From NCBI GenBank assembly GCA_035516155.1, contig DATJAP010000001.1:186001-250000 (forward strand): 64,000 nucleotides of DNA, in the 5' to 3' direction. Of the stretch, positions 27,232 through 36,283 are shown one piece after another. The position numbers and the translations under genes are program-made. Below the pieces are notes generated by a model. That model saw only the letters and a program-made list of their open reading frames with translations, was not told where the DNA came from and did not search any database. The first letter of the stretch is position 1; each line of letters opens with the position of its first letter. This stretch comes from JAJYKN01 sp035516155. Lineage in GTDB: Bacteria; Nitrospirota; UBA9217.

Positions 27232-28125
27232 ATGAAAACCTACACCCAAATATCCGGTGAGATTGGTGACTTCTCGGACTTGCCGTTCTGGAAAAAAGCG
27301 GACATCGCTGACCTCGTGTATGTGGGCTACGGGCTTTTGATCGTCACGCTTGTAGTGGCGTCGTACCTCCTCGGCGCGTTCCACCTCCTCCCGCGAGACC
27401 CCCAGGACATCGATCTTGACCTGATGCTGGCGGACCCGGGCACGCCCGGCCATATCCTCGGCACAGACTTCATAGGCCGCGACATGCTCTCTCGGCTCAT
27501 TGTGGGCATCCAGGCCTATTTCCTCCCGGGGCTGCTCGCAATCTTCATCGCGCTAACTATCGGAATGGTGTTCGGTGTGATTCTCGGATATCGCGGTGGA
27601 AAGTTCGGTACTGGGATCACCTATTTCATGAACCTCGTGGACTCTTTCCCGCGGCTGGTGCTCATCCTGCTCGTGATTGCGGCGTTTAAGCCCGACATTT
27701 ACTACATCATGATCGTCGTGGGGTTCACGAACGTGCCGGTTGTGGCAAGGCTTATCAAGAGCAAGATTCTGTTTCTGAAGGAGAAAAACTTTATTGAGGC
27801 CGATACTGCGCTCGGCCTGCCGACGAGAACGATCATCCTGAAGCACATCCTGTGGAACAATTGCCGCTCGCCCCTCATCATTCAAGCTACGCTCGGCATG
27901 GCAGAAGCGATCCTCATGGAGACCTCGCTTTCCTACCTCGGCTTCGGCGTGCAGGAACCCGCACCGTCGTGGGGCAACATGGTGCAGTCAGGCGCCAATT
28001 ATTTCCTGCAGGGCAAGTTCTGGCCATCAACCGCGCCCGCGCTTGCGATCCTCTTTACGATCCTCGGGTTCCATCTGCTCGGAGACGGTCTGAACAACAT
28101 TCTCGAAGGCAAGAGGAACGCATGA
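27232..28125 (+). CDS. DppC/OppC-type ABC permease
   Basis: A permease of about 297 aa: N-terminal cytoplasmic extension to about 30, first helix, then GTDFIGRDMLSRLIVGIQAY, the DppC/OppC hallmark. The EAA loop is in EADTALGLPTRTIILKHIL, and LSYLGFGVQEPAPSWGNMV is the conserved C-terminal region. It pairs with the DppB-type subunit. ATG 27232 is preferred over a TTG at 27223. Its stop overlaps the next start (ATGA), a sign of translational coupling to the ATPase. Confidence 0.94.
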   Translation: MKTYTQISGEIGDFSDLPFWKKADIADLVYVGYGLLIVTLVVASYLLGAFHLLPRDPQDIDLDLMLADPGTPGHILGTDFIGRDMLSRLIVGIQAYFLPGLLAIFIALTIGMVFGVILGYRGGKFGTGITYFMNLVDSFPRLVLILLVIAAFKPDIYYIMIVVGFTNVPVVARLIKSKILFLKEKNFIEADTALGLPTRTIILKHILWNNCRSPLIIQATLGMAEAILMETSLSYLGFGVQEPAPSWGNMVQSGANYFLQGKFWPSTAPALAILFTILGFHLLGDGLNNILEGKRNA

Positions 28126-29228
28126 CAAGGATGGCGGCGCCGCTGCTCACGATAGAGAACCTCCGGACCTATTTCTACTCCAAAAGCAAGCAGGCATTTA
28201 TCCGATCCGTAGACGATGTGAACATTGAGATCGCGAAGGGCGAGACGCTCGGTGTCGTGGGCGAAAGCGGCAGCGGCAAGAGTGTGACCGCGCTGTCGGT
28301 CATGGGCCTGGTGAGCGCCGGACCGGGCGTCATCAGCGGAAAAATCGGATTTACAGCCGAGAGGGCTCAAATAAATCTGCTCCAGGATATTGACAAGTAT
28401 GTGAAAATCACCAGAGACGGCGGTAAAATCATGAACGTGCAAAAGGACATCGTCGGATGGGGCAAAAATATCGATCATGTGATGAGCGACGTGCGCGGAA
28501 AGGAAATCGCCATGATCTTTCAGAACCCCCAATCATCTTTTAACCCGTTCACTACCGTCGGCAAACAGATCACCGAGGCTATCCTGCTGCATACGGGCGC
28601 AAAGAATGCTCCGGAAGCGCGGGAACGGGCTGTCTCGTGGCTTGACCGCGTGAAGATCGATTCTCCGCGGCTCCGGTTCGACAGTCATCCATTTGATCTT
28701 TCGGGCGGCATGTGTCAGCGAGCCATGATCGCCATGGCGCTTGCCTCCGAACCATCGCTGTTGATCGCTGATGAACCGACCACGGGGCTTGATGCCACGA
28801 TCCAGTCGACGATCGTGGATCTGCTGGCGGAACTCAAGGCCGAACTCGGCATCACAACCATGCTCATCAGCCATGACATCAGCATTATCTCACGGCTTTC
28901 GGACAGCGTTGCCGTGATGTACGGCGGGACCATCGTGGAGTACGGGCCCGCAGCGGACATCCTCGTTTCAGGGTTTGCATCCAAGCACCCCTATACCGCC
29001 GCCCTCCTTGCATCCATCCCGAGCGCCCAAAACATCACCGAGAAGGGCTATCTCCAGCCCATTGAGGGAGATGTGCTCGATACCATCAACATTCCCGAAG
29101 GATGCCGGTTCTTCTCACGATGCAACCGCATGACCGGCGCAGTGCGGGAGAAATGCGAGCGGAAGGAACCGGACCTCCGCGAGATCGGCCAGAAACACCA
29201 GGTGCGCTGCTGGCTGTATTTTGATTGA
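28122..29228 (+). CDS. DppD/OppD-type ABC ATPase
   Basis: A 368 aa nucleotide-binding subunit: Walker A GESGSGKS (47-54), Q-loop in MIFQNPQ (Gln134), signature LSGGMCQR, Walker B LLIADEPTTGLD, H-loop ISHD, and the C-terminal GCRFFSRCNRM region of peptide transporters. An insert of about 45 residues (about 77-123, charged, IDKYVKITRDGG) lies between Walker A and the Q-loop; usual relatives have a short GxxLL segment there. It overlaps the DppC-type gene by 4 bp (ATGA). Confidence 0.95.
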   Translation: MTRMAAPLLTIENLRTYFYSKSKQAFIRSVDDVNIEIAKGETLGVVGESGSGKSVTALSVMGLVSAGPGVISGKIGFTAERAQINLLQDIDKYVKITRDGGKIMNVQKDIVGWGKNIDHVMSDVRGKEIAMIFQNPQSSFNPFTTVGKQITEAILLHTGAKNAPEARERAVSWLDRVKIDSPRLRFDSHPFDLSGGMCQRAMIAMALASEPSLLIADEPTTGLDATIQSTIVDLLAELKAELGITTMLISHDISIISRLSDSVAVMYGGTIVEYGPAADILVSGFASKHPYTAALLASIPSAQNITEKGYLQPIEGDVLDTINIPEGCRFFSRCNRMTGAVREKCERKEPDLREIGQKHQVRCWLYFD

Positions 29229-29248
29229 ACTCTGAAAACATTTTTTGC

Positions 29249-29349
29249 CACTGAGACACATGGCATACAAAGAGCGAAAGCCGCAAAGGCCGCCACGCCT
29301 GAAGAAGGTTTAAAACCTTGCCGTAAATGATGCCCTTTATGTCTCAGTG
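29249..29349. repeat. Inverted repeat between the two ATPase genes
   Basis: CACTGAGACA (29249-29258) and TGTCTCAGTG (29340-29349) are perfect inverted repeats enclosing about 80 bp. The enclosed DNA has no reading frame of note but includes a second small palindrome (AAGGTTTAAAACCTT). It may be a small non-coding element inserted between the ATPase genes, or an RNA structure. Confidence 0.5.
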
Positions 29350-29370
29350 CTGCTGTGGGTAAATTTATCA

Positions 29371-30375
29371 ATGGCAAAAACAATTCTCGAAGTCATCGAT
29401 CTCAAAAAACACTTTGTGCACCGGAAGGGGCTTCTCTCCGCCTTCAAGGAGCGGCAGTTCATTCCTGCAGTCGATGGGGCAAGTTTTTACCTCAAGGAGA
29501 ACGAGACCATGGGGCTAGTCGGCGAGTCCGGGTGCGGTAAGACAACCATCGGCAGGACCATTTTACGGCTCGAACGTCTTACCTCCGGCAGGATCATCTT
29601 TGAAGGAAAAGATATCACGAGTGTTCCGACGGAAGAGCTCAGGAATCTCCGGGGCCGGATGCAAATGATCTTCCAGGACCCGGACGCGGCGCTGAATCCT
29701 AAGATGCGTATCCGCGATATCCTCAAAGAGGCGATCACCGTCCACCACAGGCGGCACGATGTTGACGTGGAGAGACGCATCAGCGAGCTGTTGGAGCAAG
29801 TGAGCATCAAAAAGAGCAAACTCTCGAACTTCCCTCACGAGCTCTCCGGCGGCGAAAAACGGAGGGTGGGCATTGCGCGTGTGCTTTCCGTGGGCGCGCA
29901 GTTCATCGTAGCCGATGAGCCCACAAGCGCGCTCGACGTTTCCATCCAGGCCCAGGTCGTGAACCTGCTTCGGGACCTGCAGAAGCAACTCGGCCTTTCT
30001 TATCTTTTTATCTCACATGACCTGCGAGTCGTGGAGCTTATCAGCCACAAGGTGGCGGTGATGTATCTAGGCAAGATCGTAGAGATAGGACTTGCCGGCC
30101 GCATTGCACACCGGGCGCGTCATCCCTACACCCACATCCTCTGGTCGGCCCTCGTTGACAGACAGAACAAAGAAGTTGCCATGGGTACGACCGTTCCTGC
30201 CGGCCGCCGGGGTGTGTTTGATTTCGAGTGGCCAATCGCCGGCTGCCGCTTCGCCCCCCGCTGCCCTGTCTACGAGTCCAGAGGGAGGCCGCTGATCTGC
30301 ACCGACCCGGCTACCGAGCCGCAACTTAAGGACATCGGCGACGTTCACCATGTTGCGTGTCATTTCCCCTTGTAA
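29371..30375 (+). CDS. DppF/OppF-type ABC ATPase, last gene of the cluster
   Basis: A 334 aa subunit: Walker A GESGCGKT, Q-loop QMIFQDPDAALNP, signature LSGGEKRR, Walker B FIVADEPTSALDVS, H-loop ISHDLRVV, and the cysteine-containing GCRFAPRCP region near the C-terminus. Together with the DppD-type protein it forms the heterodimeric motor. The start ATG has a weak ribosome site. The 142 bp gap from the previous gene holds the inverted repeat described at 29249. The open frame extends 8 codons upstream. Confidence 0.95.
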   Translation: MAKTILEVIDLKKHFVHRKGLLSAFKERQFIPAVDGASFYLKENETMGLVGESGCGKTTIGRTILRLERLTSGRIIFEGKDITSVPTEELRNLRGRMQMIFQDPDAALNPKMRIRDILKEAITVHHRRHDVDVERRISELLEQVSIKKSKLSNFPHELSGGEKRRVGIARVLSVGAQFIVADEPTSALDVSIQAQVVNLLRDLQKQLGLSYLFISHDLRVVELISHKVAVMYLGKIVEIGLAGRIAHRARHPYTHILWSALVDRQNKEVAMGTTVPAGRRGVFDFEWPIAGCRFAPRCPVYESRGRPLICTDPATEPQLKDIGDVHHVACHFPL

Positions 30376-30580
30376 TGTCCCGGCGGGGGACCTCGGGCCG
30401 CAGCTTGTAACTTCGAAAGACCTTCTCAGGACTGAGCTCCGGCAGACGTCGACCTTGGCATCTTGATCGTTACGCTGCCTTCACAATATAATGAAGGACA
30501 TTCTAACAAGAGATACGAGCACCAAATGACGTGGTGATGTGACCTCAGGAGGTCCTTCGGGAACTAGTCTTCCTGACACG

Positions 30581-30609
30581 TAAAAAAACCCGTTCCAGGA
30601 GCGAACGGG
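30581..30609 (-). terminator. Rho-independent terminator of the bactofilin gene
   Basis: Read on the minus strand: CCCGTTC, 7 nt loop, GAACGGG, then TTTTTTT. It lies about 50 bp past the bactofilin stop. The remaining 30376-30580 stretch between the convergent genes shows no gene. A small GACCTC...GAGGTC-like palindrome near 30541-30554 could serve the plus-strand cluster. Confidence 0.85.
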
Positions 30610-30660
30610 CTTTCGTTCGGTAAAGCTCGAGGCATCACAATGCCTTGGCTGCTCATGCTC

Positions 30661-31239
30661 CTAAGACGCGAAGAAACCTTTCTTCGGCTTCGGCTCCTCT
30701 TTTCGTTCGGGTTTTCGTTCCGGCCCGGACATCCGTTCTGCTTCGGCACGAGTGACTTTGCCTTCCATTTTCGCTCCCTTTTGAATGCAGAGCGTCTCCC
30801 TGTACAAAATCTCTCCCTTGCCTCGCGCGCTGGCCCCGAGCTCCACCTCGTTGCTCTCAAGGCTGCCTGTGAACTCGCCGTTGATGTGTATTTTGTCCTT
30901 TGCCTGAATCTTGCCGCCGAGAAACTTGCCGGTTACCTTCACGTATCCTCCAGCGCCGATATTCCCACCGCTCATTTCTCCTTCGACCTCGACGCTGCCG
31001 CCCTTGGCATCGATGTTCCCCTTGCAAGTGCCTTTGATGAAGATGCTTGCATTGCTCTCGGCGGTGATATTCCCCTCGAGGTCGCCATTCATCTGCAGGT
31101 CCTGGCTGACGACCATGTTGCCGGTAACCTTGCTCCCCTTGCATATCATGTTCGTTCCCTGCTCGGCGCTTTTAACTGCACTTGCCACGGTATTTTTCTC
31201 GGCTACCTTGACCTCGATCATCTCTTCCTGTTTTATCAT
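30661..31239 (-). CDS. Bactofilin (polymer-forming cytoskeletal protein)
   Basis: A 192 aa protein. The central domain (about 30-150) consists of short beta-helix turns with a repeating GNI/GDL/GKI-type step, as in MVVSQDLQMNGDLEGNITA and VEGEMSGGNIGAGGYV. This matches the bactofilin (DUF583) right-handed beta-helix that polymerises without nucleotide. The tail (about 165-192) is rich in Glu, Lys and Pro with GFFAS at the end. GGAGGG precedes the ATG. It probably organises cell shape or a polar process. A second, related RGKGEILYRETLCIQKGAKM turn closes the helix. Confidence 0.92.
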   Translation of the reverse strand: MIKQEEMIEVKVAEKNTVASAVKSAEQGTNMICKGSKVTGNMVVSQDLQMNGDLEGNITAESNASIFIKGTCKGNIDAKGGSVEVEGEMSGGNIGAGGYVKVTGKFLGGKIQAKDKIHINGEFTGSLESNEVELGASARGKGEILYRETLCIQKGAKMEGKVTRAEAERMSGPERKPERKEEPKPKKGFFAS

Positions 31240-31541
31240 CTTTTACCCTCCGATACCCGTATTCGACCCGGACGGCGATTCCGCCGCCATATCATGCAAG
31301 CCTGCGTCCTTCAGAGAAGGATCCTTCCTGCTCTTCCAAGTCAATAGTATCGGATGGAGAGATAATATTCTGTGATCAGTATCACCTTGCGAATCCTCTT
31401 AAATTCGGGCTCTATGTTATATCCCTGTATCGAAAACAATCGCGAGAAGGATCCCGAGTGGCCTCTTGCCTCCCTCTGCCTGGAGATATAGTTTCTCCTT
31501 CCCCGTATGGGCTTGTACGTCTTGGCTCGTAGCACTTGTGC

Positions 31542-31736
31542 TCAATGCTCAAGATACTCCTGCGCCCCCTTTCCTGTCGCCTCTATGCTCTGAAGGGCCA
31601 GGCCGTCTACGAGCTGCGCCGCTATCGGTGCAACGGTGAGAAAGACACCCTCTCTGACAGGACGGCGATAGACCTGCACGGCGTCAAAACCCAAAGTGAT
31701 GAACTCATCGCCGGACCTAGTTTGCGGATTGCATTT
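31542..31736 (-). other. Open frame past the end of the 166 aa gene; possible frameshifted extension
   Basis: Just past the stop of the gene at 31717, another minus-strand frame is open down to TGA at 31542. It reads GDEFITLGFDAVQVY, then EGVFLTVAPIAAQLVDGLAL and ATGKGAQEYLEH, which looks protein-like. It has no ATG; the first candidate is a GTG at the VQVYRR position. It could be the shifted C-terminus of the upstream gene or an unrelated relic. A plus-strand frame (ends 31796) overlaps it, and the real one cannot be chosen by eye. The rest of 31240-31541 shows nothing. Confidence 0.3.
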
Positions 31737-32217
31737 CTATTGCAGGATCAAGCTGTATACGGACAACGATTTTTCTGTCCTTCATCGAGTACCTGACATC
31801 GAGGATGTCGTCCTTCCCGAACGTTACGACCGGATAGAGCGGCCTCAGTTCGAACCCGATCTCCGCACCGGAAGGGCTCAGGACCCTGTGCAACCGAGAC
31901 CGTTCGGACTGGATATTGCGACGGACGAACCGCTCCGCTTCCTGCAGCGCCTGCGACGCATTCAGCCCGGCCTGGACTGTGTATGAGAAGTCAGGCGCAT
32001 AGATCTCGAACGAGTATGGGTCTCCCTCCTTGTCGAGAATGGCGATATTGGCCAAGTTATTCAAGGAGTCCGAGCCGTACAGGAGGAGCGTAAATTTACC
32101 CTGCACTTCGGCAGGGTTTGCCGCTTCGGTCTTCAAGTTACTGCCCCCCGAAAGTGCGATAAGACCTATTATGATCAGCAGGCCAATAACTGCGATAAAA
32201 AAAAGGTTCACTGACAT
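31717..32217 (-). CDS. Hypothetical protein with one N-terminal membrane anchor
   Basis: A 166 aa protein with one N-terminal helix (about 4-24, FFIAVIGLLIIIGLIAL) and a compact domain after it (KFTLLLYGSDSLNNLANIAI near 42-61, RPLYPVVTFGKDDILDV near 124-140). No family was recognised. GGGGGAAA precedes the ATG. It is on the same strand as the ChaN-like gene upstream, but the 192 bp gap leaves co-transcription uncertain. Likely a periplasm-facing anchored protein. Confidence 0.7.
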   Translation of the reverse strand: MSVNLFFIAVIGLLIIIGLIALSGGSNLKTEAANPAEVQGKFTLLLYGSDSLNNLANIAILDKEGDPYSFEIYAPDFSYTVQAGLNASQALQEAERFVRRNIQSERSRLHRVLSPSGAEIGFELRPLYPVVTFGKDDILDVRYSMKDRKIVVRIQLDPAIEMQSAN

Positions 32218-32409
32218 TTTCCCCCAGGATCCTGCTTGAAATGGCTTGTGAAAATTCGTATGCAGCCCGTATCATCAGCATCAACGGCAGTCCAGGTGAT
32301 GACGGCTTTAGGAAGGCGTTGCATGAATCATGACAGATTCACGACGGATATTGGAGCACTCTTACCTCGGTTACAAGCGCCTTGTGATCCAGGCCCCTCC
32401 CCCCGCTGT

Positions 32410-33249
32410 TTATGAAGTGCGCCTTTCCGTGGCTTCCGGAACGACAAGAACAATGTCAGCCAGACCTTTGCATTCGCCGTCAAACACGGGCGTGTCCCTG
32501 CTGACCGAGGATATGGTTCTTACCGTGATGTCTGGATCGTACCGTTTTAGATACCAGCAGATGCCGCCGTATTCCTTCGAATGATAATCCCCGTTATAAT
32601 GGATGAACAAGCCTCCCGGCCCGCGGCTTTTCAGGATAAAGTACGCCATGGTGGCATCCTTGACCGCCTGTGCGGCGACAAAGTTCTGAGCATCGAAATG
32701 CGCTCCGTGGGCCATGCCGATCTCCAGAGCCTGCCGGTATCCCGGCGTTGAAAGGTCCAGCGCGATGGGTAACGGAGCAATATATCTCTTTGCCTCATCG
32801 GACAGTCGCTCCAATGCCTTCATTCCCTCCCGGGCGACGAGGCTGGCATATCGTCTCGGGATATTGGTCGCGATGAACCGAAGTCCATGCTCTTTAGCCG
32901 TATCGACGAGTGGACGGTAATCGGTGTTATAATTCTCCCAGACCTTGGCCTCCCTCACCAGGTGTTCGTGCTCGATGATGCCGGCCAGGTATTCATCCAC
33001 GATCAGCTGGTTATCGGCCTCCAGCATTTCCGCGCCAAGCATGAGATCGTCTTTCTTGATCTCATAGAGGTCCCGCGTCAATTCCCGCTGCAGCCAATGA
33101 ACGAGGGGGTGTTCATGGATCTCGCCGAATAAAATCACGTCGGACCTCACGCAGCGGCCAAGCATTTCCTGGTGGCCGATCGCCCTCCCTTCCCCGTCAT
33201 AAAGACCATACACCGGTTTGTCATGGGGTATTGGCCCCCGCTGTAGCAT
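32410..33249 (-). CDS. ChaN-like (DUF399) heme-binding family protein
   Basis: A 279 aa protein with the ChaN family's key segments: DVILFGEIHEHPLVHWLQ near 38-55, LGAEMLEADNQLIVDEYLAG, and late HYNGDYHSKEYGGICWYL. The conserved His and Glu residues of the TraB/ChaN fold are present. Campylobacter ChaN binds stacked hemes at the membrane. This protein lacks a signal peptide or lipobox at the chosen start, so it is either cytoplasmic or starts differently. GGAAGGAG lies 6 bp before the ATG, which supports the start. A heme or iron role is family-based inference. Confidence 0.88.
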   Translation of the reverse strand: MLQRGPIPHDKPVYGLYDGEGRAIGHQEMLGRCVRSDVILFGEIHEHPLVHWLQRELTRDLYEIKKDDLMLGAEMLEADNQLIVDEYLAGIIEHEHLVREAKVWENYNTDYRPLVDTAKEHGLRFIATNIPRRYASLVAREGMKALERLSDEAKRYIAPLPIALDLSTPGYRQALEIGMAHGAHFDAQNFVAAQAVKDATMAYFILKSRGPGGLFIHYNGDYHSKEYGGICWYLKRYDPDITVRTISSVSRDTPVFDGECKGLADIVLVVPEATERRTS

Positions 33250-33645
33250 AACGGCTCCTTCCGCTCACAGCGGGAGAGCATCACCGCTTTCTCTTGTCAT
33301 ATTACCAGAATAACTGGGCTAAATTTTCTTCTTTATCCCTTTACCAATGCTTCCACGCTGCGCAGCATCTTCAACCATCATCTGGTATTCGGCTATGCAA
33401 TAAGCGATCCTCCCCCAGCAGAGAAGCCTGGGCTTCTTTGGACCTGCAGAACAGTTCGATCATTTCCGCCTTCACGGTTGGAACGACAACAGCAAGCGTC
33501 CACCAACGGCATGCCAAATGCGGGTGGGTCTTGAAATGCTTGATATATTGAACTTCAGGTCCTTTTGACGCTCGATACCACACATCCTGAAAAAGAAGTT
33601 TGAGCAGCACAGGGGTTTATGGATCGGACCTTTCCTGATCACGTT
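33250..33645. other. Gap without recognised genes
   Basis: A minus-strand frame at 33371-33610 encodes a hydrophobic-basic stretch (VWYRASKGPEVQYI) with no start signal or recognised family. It may be the decayed end of a gene. Nothing else is seen. Confidence 0.35.
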
Positions 33646-34059
33646 TCAACTGCTGAAAAACTTACTCTTAAGCATGTTCAACGCCTCGCCAAGCTTTCCT
33701 GCATCCGGGAGATTCCCATCGGGTGTCAGCTTGTCTATTATTTGGGGGAGCAATGCTGATAGATGCTGTGAAACTGCATCTTTAGATATGCCCACCTTCT
33801 CTGCTATCTGCTGAATCTTATCGGAACCGAGCGCCTGTTTGATTTGATCAGGTGAAATGAGCTTGTTTTCTCCGGTGCTTATCCAGGAGGATATAACATC
33901 GCCCAATCCTTTGCTCTTGAATGTTTCGACAAGCCCGGCGAGTCCACCGGTGGCCGGATTGTTGATGAGGTTCATCGCGTGTTCAACTATGCTGTTGACG
34001 TTGCTACCGCCACCCAGTTTTGCAGCTAATCCCTCTTTGAGTTGATCAAGTATGCTCAT
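33646..34059 (-). CDS. YidB-like (DUF937) protein
   Basis: A 137 aa soluble protein with the DUF937/YidB pattern: LAGLVETFKSKGLGDVISSW near 40-59, then ISPDQIKQALGSDKIQQIA and LPQIIDKLTPDGNLPD near the end. The ribosome site GGGAGGAG precedes the ATG. YidB function is poorly known. No partners lie adjacent except two further small minus-strand genes with separate ribosome sites. Confidence 0.9.
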   Translation of the reverse strand: MSILDQLKEGLAAKLGGGSNVNSIVEHAMNLINNPATGGLAGLVETFKSKGLGDVISSWISTGENKLISPDQIKQALGSDKIQQIAEKVGISKDAVSQHLSALLPQIIDKLTPDGNLPDAGKLGEALNMLKSKFFSS

Positions 34060-34232
34060 GGTCTCCTCCCTCTTAGAGAAGTAGTTCCTGCATGATTAGA
34101 CCCACAGCCCCTGTCGCCTTGAATCAGCAGTCATACAGAATTCTGCGAAAGCTGCCGATCGATGCGCTGAACCGCTTTCCGGCGGTTCGGCACCGCCGGA
34201 AAATTTGACCACCATCAAACTCTTATCTCCTT

Positions 34233-34508
34233 TTACTTGCTTTTCCCTTTCGCTTTTCCCTCTTTGACCTCAATGCTTGCTGCCTTCATCTCGTATTGGA
34301 TGGTCACCTTGGATCCCACTTTTAGGTCTCCGGTAACCTTGGTGCTAGCATCACGCGCAATTTCCCAATTATCCTTTCCTTTTTGCACTGTGATCTTGTC
34401 GTTCGTTAATTCAAGGATTGGCCCTGTTACCTGATATGTCCTGACGCCGGCAAAAGCCAGAGACGCTATGGACAACAATGCCAATACTGCGATCAACAGA
34501 CGCTTCAT
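34233..34508 (-). CDS. Small exported OB-fold-like protein
   Basis: A 91 aa protein with a signal peptide (cut after LAFA, residue 20) and a small beta-barrel-like domain (VTGPILELTNDKITVQKG, VGSKVTIQYEM) ending in a Lys-rich tail. The pattern resembles short DUF5666-like periplasmic OB-fold proteins. AAAGGAGGG precedes the start. It lies 68 bp after the ComEA-like gene on the same strand, so the two may be one transcript. Function unknown. Confidence 0.8.
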   Translation of the reverse strand: MKRLLIAVLALLSIASLAFAGVRTYQVTGPILELTNDKITVQKGKDNWEIARDASTKVTGDLKVGSKVTIQYEMKAASIEVKEGKAKGKSK

Positions 34509-34576
34509 GCCATAACCCTCCTTTAAAAAGAGATGTGCGCGTTCCTGAGAACGTGAGGACTGATATACCCGGTGCT

Positions 34577-35194
34577 TCAGCGGACGGTGATCATATCCTT
34601 AATCTTATCGTACGTCTTTTGCTTGATTCCCTTGACTTTCATAATATCTTCAGGCGAATTGTAGGGTCTGCCGTCAATAATGGCCTGGGCTTTCACGGGG
34701 CCGATCCCCGGCAGGGCATCGAGCTCTTCCTTCGTGGCAGTATTGATGTTGATATGCTGACCGGCTGCGAGCTTCGCCTTGGTACTCTGAGCCTTCTCAG
34801 TCATGGCCTTGCTTGCTGACGACGCTTTCTCGGTTATTCCCCCCGCTGACGGCATTGTTGCAGGAGCAGTGGTGGCTGGAGCCGCGCCAACAGTGAGCAT
34901 GCCCTTAATGGCATTTATCTTTTTGTCACTCATGCCCTTGACGCGCTTCAGGTCGTCAACACTCTTATATGGTCTTCCTGCAATAATCGCTTGGGCCGTC
35001 GCTTTTCCTACACCAGGAAGAGTTTCCAAGGTTTTCGCATCGGCGCTATTAATATCGATAACGGCAGACGCATCCATCTTTTCCTTTGTATAGGAATCGG
35101 TCGATATGCCTAGAATCAGGGTCGTTAGAACAGCAGCGAAGAGAAAAAAATGATGAACATGGGAAGGCTGAACGTTGATCCTTGTTATCTTCAT
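34577..35194 (-). CDS. ComEA-like protein with two helix-hairpin-helix domains
   Basis: A 205 aa protein: N-terminal hydrophobic segment (about 15-32), then two copies of the ComEA HhH module. The first is DINSADAKTLETLPGVGKAT with VDDLKRVKGMSDKKI (about 45-100); the second is ININTATKEELDALPGIGPV with PEDIMKVKGIKQKT (about 148-203). They are joined by an Ala/Thr-rich linker. ComEA binds incoming DNA in natural transformation; most bacterial homologues have one module. AAAGGAG lies 10 bp before the ATG. DNA binding outside the membrane is inferred; no comEC was found nearby. Confidence 0.9.
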   Translation of the reverse strand: MKITRINVQPSHVHHFFLFAAVLTTLILGISTDSYTKEKMDASAVIDINSADAKTLETLPGVGKATAQAIIAGRPYKSVDDLKRVKGMSDKKINAIKGMLTVGAAPATTAPATMPSAGGITEKASSASKAMTEKAQSTKAKLAAGQHININTATKEELDALPGIGPVKAQAIIDGRPYNSPEDIMKVKGIKQKTYDKIKDMITVR

Positions 35195-36283
35195 ATGCTA
35201 GATGCTCCTTTCTTGCGATCGTTTAAAAAATTGAGGTCAATCAACACAATCCCGAATCCGTTGACCTGACCGTCTTTCACGGTTAGTGCAAGACGGCTCA
35301 TAGCAGACATTCTGCTTCATGCAACATTCATAGAACAGCGACCTCCTTTCTCTTATATACCGAGCAGCAGACGTCCGTGTACGGCATGATTGTATTCTCC
35401 TCTCCGGGGATGCGATTCTGAGACACGGTTTTCTTATTGGTAAATGAGTACAGGACTCCCTAACCCACGCTACATCCTAATGTACACAAGTATAACATTT
35501 TTATCGTCCCGTGCTTTCTCGCGGATAAAACCAAATATTTTCGACCTCCAGGGAGCTACGAGGAAGTAGCAATAAATTATTATGCTATCAAAGAGATCTT
35601 ATAACGTTAAGCAAGGTTTACAGTGCCAATATTGCTACGATAACGAAGAAGCCTGATTATATAATGTCTTTTCCATGAAGGCATCGGGCGCAAAGAAGCA
35701 ATAAATGATGATGTTAAATCGACCATGAGATTAATACTGGATGTAAATAAAATAATACTGAAGTTTGACGCCAGGTCATCTATGAAGTAAATATTCTATG
35801 AATGGTTTCTTTGCAGGCGATTTGGAAGCTTTTTATGATTTTTGAAAATGACGTAAATCTGCCCATTATAAGGCTGCCAACGGTCAGATTATCCAAGAGA
35901 AAATATCAATTCGGCAAGCGGCCCTATGGGCAATGTCAAAAAAGGTTTTTCGGCAAAGTGCTCCTCGCTTCGACTCCATAATATTCAAAAAAAAATCCAG
36001 ACAGGCACCTTTGCCCATCTGGAGAAGGGTAATGCTCTGGTATATAACCCCGAATACTCGTTCTCGGAAATGGAATCTGCATGCTTTCCCTGCCCGTGAT
36101 GCGAACACAGTCGAGATACAGGCAGGAGGCCGTTTTCCGGCACCTTCGCCACATCACCCGATCCCAGGACGCCGGCTTTCTTGCCGTACTCCGTTCGAAA
36201 GAGCCGGGCTCTGTTATAGTGACGAGATCGATGCGTATCGTAGCCCGCTCTCTTACTCCCTGCCAAGTCCTGACAGAAGCGCG
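35195..36283. other. 1.1 kb gap without recognised genes
   Basis: AT-rich, stops in all frames over the first 700 bp. A 7 bp inverted repeat (CCGTCTT...AAGACGG, 35270-35296) lies in the leader side of the ComEA-like gene. An AAAGGAGGT sequence near 35341-35349 on the minus strand precedes only a 4-codon frame. The frames on both strands from 35900 overlap each other and look like chance. Confidence 0.4.
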
